DNA of 64,000 nt from Halictus rubicundus. Taxonomy: Eukaryota; Arthropoda; Insecta; Hymenoptera; Halictidae. Shown here piece after piece: positions 49,716 to 61,600 of this stretch (position 1 is its first letter; each line of letters starts with the position of its first letter). Position numbers and translations under genes: made by a program. Below the pieces are notes generated by a model, which was not told where the DNA came from, did not search any database, and saw nothing but the letters and a program-made list of their open reading frames with translations. Where the stretch lies: contig NC_135164.1 in the NCBI RefSeq assembly GCF_050948215.1, forward strand, positions 4,283,116 to 4,347,115. The letters are read 5' to 3'.

Positions 49716-49812
49716 TATGAGAATAGCAATATGACAAAGCTCTAGATACAACTTGAACACTGTAACTCCGTGCAAGCTCACGAAACACTGAAGAATATGT
49801 AAACATAGTTCC

Positions 49813-50019
49813 AGTGTGCTATCATTTTGTCTGCGTCAGATTATGTGTTCCTTTTTCAACTGACAATGAGAGAACTCATTGAAGTAAAGTCAACCTGTGT
49901 TATGTTTACATATACGTAGAAGGTACATTTTCCATATATTTTAGAGTTTCCATGCTAGCGTAATCTTAGCACGAGAAATTAAAGATGGCACACGCGTGCT
50001 ATCTTTTTGTATGGGAGTG
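49813..50019 (-). repeat. Right TIR of the Tc3-like element
   Basis: About 207 bp inverted relative to the left TIR, with the outer near-palindrome and inner GTGTGCTATC site. The transposase promoter probably lies in or next to this repeat. Confidence 0.9.
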
Positions 50020-50021
50020 TA

Positions 50022-53000
50022 TGTCGTCCAGTGCTGTGGAATCGAATCGATCGTTAACTTTCGTCGTCAAGCGTACCTCTAGCCCGGACGTTTTCGAGTC
50101 GTTTCGATGAAGACAGGACAATTGCGAGTACACGGGCCATTGGGCCGCGGCGTGCCCCGAAAAAAGCACGAAATCGAATGGAACGAGTAACGATAGCTCT
50201 CGACGTCCGAGTACCTGTCGTTCGTCGTTCTCCTTTATCCTGTTCACGGTTCTCCCGGCGCGACGCCTCAGCTACTATCCTACCCTCGGCCCGGGGCTGC
50301 ACGGGATCAGACCGCCACTATTTTTCAATGTTTTTAACCTTCGAACACAGACGCGCCGGAATAAAAGCTGCTGCCGCTATTCAGTCTCCGGCGAAATCGT
50401 CGAAACACTCGGACAAAGTTTCTTTCCTCTAGGAATATTAATGCTGCACTCAACGCTGCCCGCGTTACGGTAAGAGCGTTGTCAACCGACGGCACGGCTC
50501 GATGCGTCCGCGAATTTTTTGCGAGACTGCACGGTTTGTTCCGAAAGTTTCGCGATTTCTGTTGGACCAGCAACTTTCCAACGATATTCGAAATTTTCTT
50601 TATTGACCCCGGCACTGCTGGGACAATGGACTCCGCGGACTCCGCCTTCTCCTACGCTCTCCCTCTACATACCAGTTCTCAAGAAAATGCCTCCACAACT
50701 TGTTCTTGATTATCTCGGCAACTTTTTATTCCATTTCGCTTCGTTTCGTAAGCCCCCCGATATTTTCATTGGAAGCACAGCGGACCCCAAAAGTACTTGA
50801 ACACCAAATTTCCCTGCGATACTATAAAGATAATATTCCGATATATTTGAATGACTTAGTACTAGACTGGGGATGTTTGTGCAATTTGAAATTTTTCTAG
50901 ACGAATTTGCAGAACGAAAATACAGTAATTTTCGCATTTCTGGCACATCGTATTACCCCCGTTCTCTCCAATTGAAATATCCGAGCGGCGCTTCAATTAA
51001 TTCCAGCAACATAACTAACTATCCGCCGATCGTCCATTCCATCTTTAAAATGCCCACGCGCGTTCTATCGAGAATTCCGGCGGATTGGGCTCGCCAAGAA
51101 GTCGGGGAATGCGTAGCCCTCGCCTAATCGCGGGGCCGCGAGCACGGACAAATCAGCGGTCGGCAAATTGCGAGCCTGCGTCCGGAAGTAGTTTGCCGGA
51201 GATCACGGAATGTAATAACCGGTGTAACAGACCAATGATAGCGACAGCTCAAACCTCTTGTTCGAAAAATTTGTTCCGTGACCGAAGAACGCGGGTATCC
51301 ACCCATCGATGACTATAGACCATTCGAAACCTACAAATTATGAGACGTTCCTCAACAAAGCATGAACGTTCAGTCCACGAAAAATGTCGAACATGCCGAT
51401 AGCGTTCGTCCGCTGTTCGCGCCTGTACGTACGAACGATAAATTCCCGAAAAGCTAAACTACCCGAATTTGCTGCAACTACCTCGAGGCACGGAGCCGAA
51501 TATTAAAGCCGGACCTTCCTATATCTCTTTCGTAGCCGGCGAACCAGTGCCCCCGTGCAGCTGTCTGCACGCTTGCGACGCAACGACTCCGGCACACGTG
51601 ACGTACATTCCTCGCGTTAGACGTTCGCGTAAGTTTCCCCGAAATCCTATGAGTTACGGACACGTCGAGCCCCGCCGGTAATGGATACGAGGGTTTCCCG
51701 GATTTTTCGTGGCCCGGCTAATCCGCCGGTTTCCCTGGCCGTTGGTTACACCGGTCGCGAAATGATCTACGAACGGTGGCTTTCGGGCGGCCGCCATTGC
51801 GACCATTCTGGCTACACGGTTTTATGGGGAACCGCCTTTTAACCCTTTCGACTCGAGTTTCACCTATTTGGATCTTCTCCCCTTTTTTTACAGGTCGATA
51901 TTATCTGATCGTACAACTGGCTCGTTCGAGTATTTGTACCCTTTTTTAAAGAGCCGTATAAAAGATATAAATGTTGAAAACGTTTTAATCCCCGCAGCCG
52001 TAAAAAAAAAAAAAATGAAAATTTAATCGTTAAAAGTTGCTCCAGTTGTCGCCATCATTTTCGACATGTTAACCAAATGTAAAATCGTAGAGGTGCACTG
52101 TGGAGGAGGTTGTCACCTGACCGGAAGATGCAATACGTTTTTGATAGCAGCGCGCAGTGGCTATCAAAAATACTGCTTCCGTTCCGTTGGGCACCATGCT
52201 CTCTAGCCTTCCTCTGCACGTTCTCGGGAGCGGCGCAAGCCTGGGGAAAAGATAACAGGAGTGATTTTATTGCGTCACTGGATAAATTATTTTCGGATAT
52301 CAAGAGACACGACGTTCAAATGAAAAACGCGTGGAGAGGAGCTACAAGGGGCGGAATAAACGTGACAGATGACAGACTGCGAAACGGACATATATATATG
52401 GTATTTGGATACGAATTTTTATTCCGTAATAGGACTTTATCTGAACACGCGAGCATCGGAAATTCATCGGTTTTATTGTTACTGTAAAAGGAGCTAATGG
52501 TCCGGAGCCTGGGAATTACAGGACGCAATTTGAGCTGAAATAACGTCTCTTTCGCAATGGGGCCTGACTTTTTGAGCGAAAATACCAGGGAGAATGTCCG
52601 CCGACGTTTCAGAGACAGAAGAACTGTCTCGGACGGTATTTTCCACTCGGGGAGGTGAAGAATGTTATAAAGGACGACGTCAAAGGCAATAAACTGTTGC
52701 CGAGTTCCTCGGCGATTTCAATCCCGGTGTCTCGAAAAAAGGCGTGATATTAGAAGAGGCTCCGGATAATTCCTGGCTTCGGATTATCAGCCGAGATTAT
52801 AGAGCCGGCCCTGAACGGCTGCGGAAACTTGTGATCAAAGGATTAGTTAAATTTATACAGCTATGCGTTAATTACCAGCAAATTATCTGATATTAATAAT
52901 CCGTCTAATTAATTTGCTGTCGATCTATAGACAGGTCATATCAGACAGGGTAATTCCAACGTCGAAGCGTCGAAATCCAGTCAGGCTTTGTGCTAATACG

Positions 53001-53888
53001 TTTTTAGTAAATGAATTTCAAACTTCATATAGAAACGCCGCTCAAATAGCGTCAAACTGAACGTCAAAAAGTTCGGAAGCTCATATTCTTCGGGCAGACA
53101 TGTAATCCCTTTTTAATATGCCGAAAATTACTACTAGCTACTTTATCATACATTTTTAATCAGTTCCCACCAAAAAAAAAAGGTTTTTCTCTAGCCACAG
53201 TTTTGAAATTTTTCTTCGTCTTATACTTACACGCGTGTTCTATTTTGTTTTCATATTTTTAACCGAACATTGTTTTATTAAAGTGGATCGGAAATCACCG
53301 AGTAGAACGTGTGGTTGGATAATTATTAAAAATGAAAGCGGTCACTTTGATAGGATAAATATTTGATAGAAAATTAATATTTTAGCTTTTATACGCTGCG
53401 CGGTTGACTGTTCACTCAATTTCTGTTTGTACATGTGATAAATGTTTGATTCTTGCGCGACTGTGTTGCACATTGATATGTTTGTTTGAAATACAGAATT
53501 TCAAAGAAAGCGAGGTTGGTGAAGTTAGTGTACGAAGTAAAAAGGGATCAGATATTATATACAAAATCTTATGCATAATTGTTTGAAAATAATAATTATT
53601 TTTTAAACCAACAGTTATGAAATCAACGTGCTCGAGCTAAATCCAACCAGTTTGGGTTCATGCATTTAAAACAGAAATGAACGAATGACACTTAAACCGG
53701 TAAAAAGATTTATAAGATTGAAGAATATCTGTACATTATTTCCAACTTACGAAAATGATTAAACACAAAAATCAACTTCTGTTCGGCTTCTTGCGATTCA
53801 TACTACTGTCGACTTGTACGTCCGGCAAACTGAAGTGCCATCTGCCGGTGTAGAAACTATAAACATTGGCAGCACGTGGCCATAGAGG
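50022..53888. other. Noncoding block
   Basis: No gene could be supported. The 125-codon plus frame at 52110-52487 contains a hydrophobic stretch (CSLAFLCTFSGAAQA) but no other support. GC-rich sequence at 50.0-51.8 kb yields several overlapping frames on both strands, which argues against any one of them. Confidence 0.5.
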
Positions 53889-54126
53889 GCTAACCTCAAA
53901 TTCTCTACATCGTTGTCTCCTTATTCAGTCTCGACCATTGTTTTCGATTTGCCCGTGACAGGACGCGGGTAATTAGTAAAAGAGGCGAGATCAGTAATAA
54001 AAGTGATCTGTGACTAGGAAAGTTAAGTGAACCCGGGACGTTATATTGTTTGGTGAAGGTTTGTGACAGTCCGGTAGCAGAAGACGGCTAATCAAACGTC
54101 ACTTGAAAAGCTAACCTCAAATTCTC
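53889..54126 (+). repeat. 17-bp direct repeat pair
   Basis: GCTAACCTCAAATTCTC occurs exactly at 53889-53905 and 54110-54126, 221 bp apart, bracketing the candidate promoter/5' UTR segment. The origin is unknown. Confidence 0.85.
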
Positions 54127-54155
54127 ACCCGGTCCCGATGAGTGCTCCTAACAGG
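53925..54155 (+). promoter_or_regulatory. Candidate transcription start and 5' exon
   Basis: An initiator match TCAGTC lies at 53925-53930. About 210 bp downstream an ATG (54138, MSAPN) is followed at once by CAG/GTACAG, a plausible donor, so a first exon could end near 54154. There is no TATA box and no recognised downstream exon. The segment is GC-richer than its surroundings and contains the second copy of the 17-bp repeat. Weak evidence overall. Confidence 0.18.
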
Positions 54156-57100
54156 TACAGACAATTGTTATTTCTCATAAATATTCGAAACGTTACGAGA
54201 AGAAGATATGTCGTTTATTTACCTCTTGTCAGTGTCAGCAAAAAGCTTACGTGCGTAGAGCTATTGAACGAGGTTGCTTCGACGACGATTGTTTTGCTTA
54301 ACCGTGGTTCGCAAGTCAGCGGGCGCGATGGAAGAGCGCCAAAATGGACGCGAATGTTTGTTTTCATTATCCTGAACCGTCACGAGCGTCCAGCGTCGGC
54401 TTCACGGGGACGAGTGATATAGTCGTGGCCGGGTAATCTAAAGCGTGCATTAAACTCGGCCAAGTGTGGTGCGGCACGTGTGCGGAAATTGTCCGAACGC
54501 GGTTAATCTTAGTGGCTTGGACATATATTTACGTTCAGCGCGTTGCTGATCCACGAACAACGCGGGATCTTGCCCGTGGAAATTCCGTTGGGAAACGTGG
54601 GGATCATCGGTGTACGCGGCTGCGATTCACTGACGCTTCGCCAGTGACGAAGTGTCATTGTCCTACAGGGCTTCGAGAGCAACTACCGTTCGCCTAAACC
54701 TGCGATCGTGGCGAAATCGGATGAAAAAATTAACGACCATAGGTACCAGCATCGCTACACGTCAACCGCATAAAAATGATGAAGATGTGTCTTTGTTAAT
54801 TTTCAGTCTTCCATCGTGTTGATTCGATGCTGCTTCTGGAAAAATAGTATACTTTAATAAATATCTCCCAGGTGTCCAGTGGTGGACAGAGGTATTAGCA
54901 CAACATTTAAAAGGGAATAACTTCTTAAAAATTGGACAGATAACTTGGGTTATTTTGAGATAGAGTGAGTGCAAGATTTAAATGAGAGAATTGGAAGAAT
55001 TAGTTTACTAGATATTGCGTAGAAAAAGTTATTATTGCAATTGGTGGAATTTGAAAAGTATGCAAATTTCGAAATTTGTTTCAAAGTTAATGAAACGTGG
55101 CGGTCATGTTTTTCTTAATGAGGTAACGGCATGGGCTGATTGCCTATGCTTCTGATTGGAGCCTATGGTAGCCGGGTTGCACTAATTTCGCGCAAAAGCC
55201 GTTAGGATTAATAGGAGGGACAATCCTGTCACACTATTGCAAGTGTGAGCTATGCCTGTTCTAACAGACAACGTACGAACTAATCAGTGGCGGATCTTTA
55301 AGCAAAGTCAAAATTGAATAATCGTTAATTAATCAATCATTCATTTGTTTGACCCTTTTTCAGGGTCAAACATCGCGAAGAACAAAAGTCTCATAGGAAC
55401 AGGTCTCGAGTCAACCGTTCTCTGAGAAAACAACTTCAACGCTTCGCAAACCACTTTATTTCATATATAGGGTGTCCTAAAATGGTATAAACGTGGAGGG
55501 GGCAACGACGAGAGGGGGTTTCTAATAGGGTTGTTGTTTTCGATCAAGGTGAACACGGCATTGTTATACCTTGATGAAGCCGATGTTTGCTTGCAGATTT
55601 CGGGAAAGTCCAGTAGGCCGCGGGGCTCCCGAAGGATCTGGGTTACTGGGAACTTTGCCGAAGTCCGACGAAATCTCTCCTGCCGTCGCTTTTGCGAATA
55701 GGATTTTGAAGGGTGAGAGGAGTAGGTTAACAGCTCGTGGTCTTTAGTATGTCAAGTGTCGTGATTTTTCTGCTCGTCCATTTGCGCAAGCTTTTTCTCA
55801 TTCCTGCCGACCCAATGCGCTACAATAATTGCTCTCCGCGAGGAATCGTCTATTCCTCGCGTACAATTTTAAATAATGAGTGAGTCAAATTAAGCGTATC
55901 ATTAGCGTGTAAGAACATTCATCTGTCGTAGGATATTTTTCCATATTTCATTTCGTGTGCGAGAAAGAAGTCGGTATTATTAGTTCTTATTTCATCATTA
56001 GAATACCGAAACGCTTCCACTTTTGTTCAATAGGTTTCAAAAGAATACATATTGCTCCTTTAAAACATGTAGTTGGTTTTGATTTTTTAGAAAAATAAGG
56101 TGCTTTCTCCAAAGATAATACTTAAATTATATCGATTGTAGGATTGTTCCATTTACTTTTCATTCAGCCAAAGGCATTGTCCATTTCATATAGTTTATTT
56201 CTAGGATTCGGATCTGTTCGGTGAAATATTATTCACTTCTCGATTATATCGGATTTTACGTTCGCTGGCTTCTTTGGCGAACCCAACTGTCGATCTGTGG
56301 TTTGCTGAATGAAACTTGTGACGGTTGCGTCACGAGTAGTGGTTTGATCATGGATTGACCGCGGTTCGATCACCTGTGGTGCAGTATTCGAACTGTCTGC
56401 TTCCGGGCCGCACAGGTGCGCCGTCCGATTTACCGATTTTGCTACACCAATTTCCAACGGGTGTAAGATAGCATTATAATTATTAATGACGTCGAAACTA
56501 ACACCGAGTGTCTGATTCTCGAGAAACTGTCGATATTTAACCTGTCGTAATTTTGTCGAAATTAATCGTACGGTAACAAACCTCCTTTTAAAGCTTGAAG
56601 ACTCCAAATTAATAGTCTACGTAGTTATAACCTCTGTCGTATTTGTGTATACAACTCTCTTCAATAACACAATTGTAAAATGGTTCTATTCTGTAAACAC
56701 TAATTTAAAAAATTGATTAGATGTCGATTGAACATTCGACTAATGAAATTGGTAAAAGTTCATTTCGCAGTTCCACAAAATTCTAAACAGTTTGCTAGCA
56801 AATTGAACTTTCCCAATCAACGTTGCGTCCAATTACATTTCATGTAATTATTCTTGCGTGCACTCACAGTGTATTATTTAATCGATCGTTTCACATTCAT
56901 TACGATTGTAACCGTCAACGGCTTGGAGGCATTCGGTATTAATGGCGATCGCTCGCCATAGCGTTCGAACACGTTAGGAATTCGAACTGGCGCGTAAAAC
57001 TTTCGTGGAATTTGAGTGCATCGCCTGTCGGATCTAATCATAAACTCTGGGATCAACTATTAAATAGTTTGAAGGCGTGATTGGCCGATATTTTTCGGGG

Positions 57101-58560
57101 GCTACGATGCTCTGCCGGGTTCGGCAGTGATACAACCGGCGAAAGGCCCGCCCGCCATGTGCCGCGCGGCTTTTTACGCGACGGAGCTAACGTTCGCCTC
57201 CCACGCGATATCGCAGAAAATCGCCCTCGTAGCCGGCTTCAATCTAGACGATGGGGTAAAATTTTTATCGTTACGTGAAACAGCTGGTCAAGCTCTGACT
57301 CGCACGATTGCCCGCGCCGCGATTTATGGATGTTATAAATGTTGCGCCGCCGCAAAAACATGGAAAGCCTATATGCTTCTAAGTGGGGACTTACGTTTTT
57401 ACGAAACACCGTTGCGTTTAAATGGGAAGCATGGCCGTTTAAATCTTTCCCATCTGCCTCCAGGCGCGATTACAGAAATTGGTAACGTTCGCGGGAACAT
57501 ATGGCGGGCTCTCAAGCCCGAGTCAATGCGAGTCCCCGAGAACTCTGATAATTAACACTAGAACTTTGGTAATGAACTCCCCCGTCCAATCACGTAATAA
57601 GAAAAATCTCACCAAGTCCGAGCAAATCCTATTTATAACTTTTCTTTTTCCGTTACAAGACATTTTATATAATTTTGTGATTTGGGGAGTATGCGTGTCA
57701 GAAAATGGAGCGTACAGTCTCAGTTATCATGTCGCGGATTATGATGTTGATCAATCCGAGTTCGATTCGGTAAGTCTCATTACCGGCGCGGTACGCGTAT
57801 CCATTTTCCGGGCAGGGTATAAATTGCATCTGGCGGGGTGGTTCGATCGTTGCAACCGAGGAGTGCAGGAGGTGATCTCTTTCGGCGTGTAGGGGATGAT
57901 CGCGCCCCGTCGGGCGTTCCGCGTTACGATCAGGATGAAAATTTCGTACAGAAGAGCTGCCGGCAATCCGAGCGTGTTACGCACACGGACACGGAAACTC
58001 CCGGCGCTCGTCGGTCTCGTTACCGATAATACTCGTCGGCAATATATATTCCGGGTCTGCAAATTGCGTGGAACCCATCCGTATAGTTGGCAGCTACACA
58101 TCCTTCTTCGCGTCCTCCTATTTTCCTCTTTATATTTTCGCAATCTCGTCGGCCGCGCGACTCGATATCGCCGTAACGACACGGATTTACAGCTGCAGAT
58201 AACTCCCGGGTACTCCCGGGTTTCCTCTATCCCGGAAGTTATTCGTGTCACCGGTGAGTTCGTTGGAAATCAGCTGAACTTCGAGGCCACAGCCAGAGCG
58301 CACAGGCAGCGGCGCGGAGTTGCGCGGAGAAACAGTCTCCTCTCCGGCACTCGGGGCCTCTCGCATCGGTTCCACGCCTCCGGAAGATTTATGAAGCGTG
58401 ATAACCCGGACGGCATCCCACGCCGGGGAGAGACTCGAACAGTGGATTCGAGCAATAGAATCCTTTTGCCCGTCTACTCTTCCTCGAGATACAACCGGCT
58501 CTCCGTCAACTGTCGAAGTTGCCGTCCCGTTTCTTTCGCGAGAGCGCTTTCTTATGTTCA
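54156..58560. other. Noncoding block
   Basis: A lone TATAGGGTGTCC element end lies at about 55466 and a TTAACACTAGAAC terminus-like motif at 57552-57564. Long plus frames at 57127-57892 and 57896-58732 are GC-driven and stop-poor. Two donor-like sites (TTCG/GTAAGT near 57771 and ACCG/GTGAGT near 58250) occur but lack good paired acceptors. No gene is called. Confidence 0.45.
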
Positions 58561-58561
58561 A

Positions 58562-58592
<31 letters not shown>

Positions 58593-58653
58593 CGCTGTTG
58601 CTACCGCGGATGCTTATGTTCGCACCGACGCACAGCGCGGCGAACGTCGATGA
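58561..58653 (+). CDS. 30-codon ORF with signal-peptide character over a CTG repeat
   Basis: ATG is followed by nine CTG codons (Leu), then FAVATADAYVRTDAQRGERR and TGA. A Leu run followed by Ala-Thr-Ala-Asp-Ala is a good signal peptide with a cleavage site, so this could be a first coding exon or a tiny secreted peptide. However, the leucines come from a trinucleotide repeat, the start context (TTCAATG) is weak, and no donor site precedes the stop. A chance frame over a microsatellite is the safer reading. Confidence 0.2.
58562..58591 (+). repeat. (CTG)9 trinucleotide microsatellite
   Basis: Nine perfect CTG units. The overlapping 278-codon frame (57896-58732) reads it as polycysteine and a third frame as polyalanine. 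Confidence 0.95.
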
Positions 58654-61600
58654 AAATGAAAAAACTTGTTGTTCAATGCCTCGTGGCGATTATACATCCC
58701 GCGACAAAACTATCAGACATGGAAGGAAATAAAATGTGTGTTCCAACGGGAATTTTTTTCTTCCTGTGTTCACGCTGTGTCGAATCTCGTAGCGGTCGCG
58801 ATATATAATTTTGTAACACCCGGTGCATTCTAGATTTTTGTTTAGCACGCGGTGAACTTGCCGGATCGATATTGTGCCGAGCCATATTCTTCTCTTTTTT
58901 TATTTTTTTCGTTAACCCTAGAACGGCGACAAAGCCAATGACACGGTCGATATTCAACTTGACCTTACACGCATGATCAAGCGTGAAGCGGGCTGTAGTT
59001 TAGTATCTTTTAGGTGTGAGATTGAAACGCGGTGAAAGGGACGTCGGTTCACTGTGAAACAGTGTTACGTGTTTCAGGGAAACAGACAGCAGGGTGGACG
59101 GGAAAGATGCGTTCATGTTTAGGGGATGCTGCGTGGGGCATTTCACCCCGTAGAACATTTTGGATGAATTTTATTTGTTACTGGAACAATGCAATGACTG
59201 GTGGAACTAGAGAATCTGTCTTTGAAGTGTGATGTTCCAGTTGCTATGGAAAGTTTAAAGATGGTAGATTTAAAAAGTACTGAAAATCTGAGAAACGTGT
59301 CGGAAGTTTTCGAAGAAGATCGAAAGATGTCATAAGTACCGATAATATCAAATGTTCGCGACGCGTGGAAAGTTGAAAGTACTTGGACGTACACGCGTCG
59401 CTTTAAATGATTGAATGATTTCGAAGGTCTCAAAAGGATCGTCGGAACAGGAGGGTTCCGCGAGATTTGGGGCTACGTAGAAGAGACCTGGGTAGTTTCC
59501 AGGCCTCAGAAGATTTGAGAGTCCTGCGGGTCTGGGAAGTTTAATGAGGTCGATGGATTATGGATTTCCCGGAAGGGTTGGAGCATTTCGGGGATCCTGA
59601 CAGATCTGGAAGTACTTAGCGTCTTCCAGATTGTAAGGTTTAACAGTACACCTCAGGATCTTTGAGAATTATCATGAGCTTCGAGGTTCCAGATCGCTGA
59701 ACAATGGAAAATATTTTCACAGATTCTCCCCTAGTTGAACCTTGCTTAATTCTAATTTATTCCGATCATCTATCGTGCCAATTATAAATCTCTGTTTAGG
59801 TCAATGAGAATCACCAGCTGAATATTCAATTGAATTACACGTTGGAAATTGGTATAACACAATTTACCTTTCTGCCATTAAAAATGGAGAACGTGAAAAA
59901 TTGCTTACCATGTTTCAAAAGCAAACAAAAAGAGAATTGTCGAATATACTCTTTTTTCACGAAAGCCTATACATAACATTACACGGTATATTACAAGATT
60001 TCCGGATCGTCTAAATTCTTTCGATTCATTACGCTATCGGATAGATTGCGTTACTTTCAGAACGTGCAAATAAGGCAATAAAGACGCAGTTTAATATAGG
60101 AGTTTAATATACTTATCGACCATTCCGTTTCACGTGTACATACATACGTACGTGAAACGGGCGGCCATAGTATCGGCCATAAATCCTTCCAATGAAAAGC
60201 ACTGGGAATATTTTTCAACGGTACACAACACACGCTTCTCGATCAATGTAGGTTGCATTACGCGAATACAGCCCGGTGACAATATCGCTGAATATACGAA
60301 CATTGTGGTCCCTTATTTTCGTGGTCAATGCAGCAGATGCGGTTGCATATTAAATAACTAACCAAATAAGCGTTCAATTGGAAACCACTTTTGGTAAATA
60401 TCCTTTAAGAGAAAACGAGATAAACAGCACCTCCAATAAAAATTATTTTATCCTGTTCATACATTATTGAAAATGCGGAATATTGGAATCGATAGAATGC
60501 ACCACGAACGGAATTTATTGATGAATTACAGACTTCTTTCGCGCAAATCGTTTAATATATTTAACCATCTACTACATCTAAACGCTAACGAATTAATTGA
60601 TTCACCGCGTATATTTACGTACCTACAGTGTAGTAAGTGCTCTAATTGTAATTTCGCGGTTAAAATTCGCTTATTTTCTTTTTGAAATAATCCTCTGAGC
60701 GCCTATGACTCTACACAAGTTAATTTTACGAATTCAAGCATATCGCGGAACACTTGAGAACGTCATATATAAAGAAGAATACGTGGTCGCAGAGAACTAT
60801 AATTTTAACGATTTTCGTTCACGATTCGCGGGGAACGCAAAACGTTCGCTTATCACCTAACTAAATTCCGCGTAGCACTCGACCCATTCTCGTCTGTTAA
60901 ACGACTCGTATCGAGGGAAAGTCGGGTGTCTTCGCACAGTTAAAGCGTTTTGCTCACTCGTGGTCGTCGAAGTGAAAGCGCAGATAAAGCAGGCAGGCGA
61001 GTCCTGAACGTCGCCTTCAGGCGAGTACCAACTTTACAATAAAATGGGCCAATGAAAGGTCGTGGTGAGCCCGCGGGAAAATCCTGCGTAACGTAAATCG
61101 GAATGTACGGTTTAATTCTCTAGCAGAGGGCCGTATTCAATGCGCCGCGGATGTCGTACTATCAAATTGCTTGGAAAATTCCGTTACACATGGTGAAATT
61201 CGTTTAAATTGCGATAAAACCGTCGATTCACGATTAATTGTAAAACGCGCGCAGCGCGGCTTTATTTTAATGCCGTCTGTGTTTTTAAGATACTTTTACT
61301 GGAGAAATAATGGTCCGTAAATGCGCCAGTCGAGAAAACATTCGAAATAATGTGCCCTCCACGAAAAATATTGAGTTTGTCCGGTAGAATCGAGTAGGAA
61401 CTTACCCGTTCGCGAAAAATACACGGTTCGTTTGAGATTTTGCTTTGAAGAGTATAAAAAGCGTAGAATGTACGCGCGCGTTTCCAATATTTCAATTTCT
61501 CTTTCATAAGCACGTTCTCATTTGAAAGTTTTAAAATTATGATCAACGTCACATTCAATCACACAAAAATGAATGTCTGAATAAACGTTTAAAATAAAGG

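Larger units (their letters stand above)
48419..50019 (-). mobile_element. Tc3-like Tc1-family transposon (1601 bp), inactive
   Basis: Long terminal inverted repeats (left 48419-48619, right 49813-50019) begin CACTCCCA and are flanked by TA at 48417-48418 and 50020-50021. Each TIR contains a near-palindromic outer site (GATAGCACGCGTGTGCTATC at 48435-48454, and its diverged counterpart at 49984-50003) and an inner GATAGCACAC (48609-48618; reverse at 49814-49823). This is the IR/DR arrangement, with two transposase-binding repeats per end. The single gene is on the minus strand and is disabled. Confidence 0.93.

Noticed and set aside
52110..52487. 125-codon plus frame with a hydrophobic segment
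   Set aside because: The hydrophobic stretch sits about 30 residues from the start, no promoter or splice evidence exists, and the length is within chance.
57896..58732. 278-codon plus-strand frame, the longest in the window
   Set aside because: Arg- and Ser-rich, contains polycysteine from a CTG repeat, resembles no family, and overlaps other long frames on both strands. GC-rich DNA has few stops.
58842..58863. TTAGCACGCGGTGAACTTGCC, similar to the miR-124 mature sequence
   Set aside because: The seed differs from miR-124 (it has TTAGCAC where AAGGCAC is needed), and the possible hairpin has a short stem with a 2x2 internal loop.
58965..59020. U2 snRNA-like words (GATCAAGCGT, TAGTATCT)
   Set aside because: Spacing and intervening sequence do not fit U2, and the conserved 5' end is absent.
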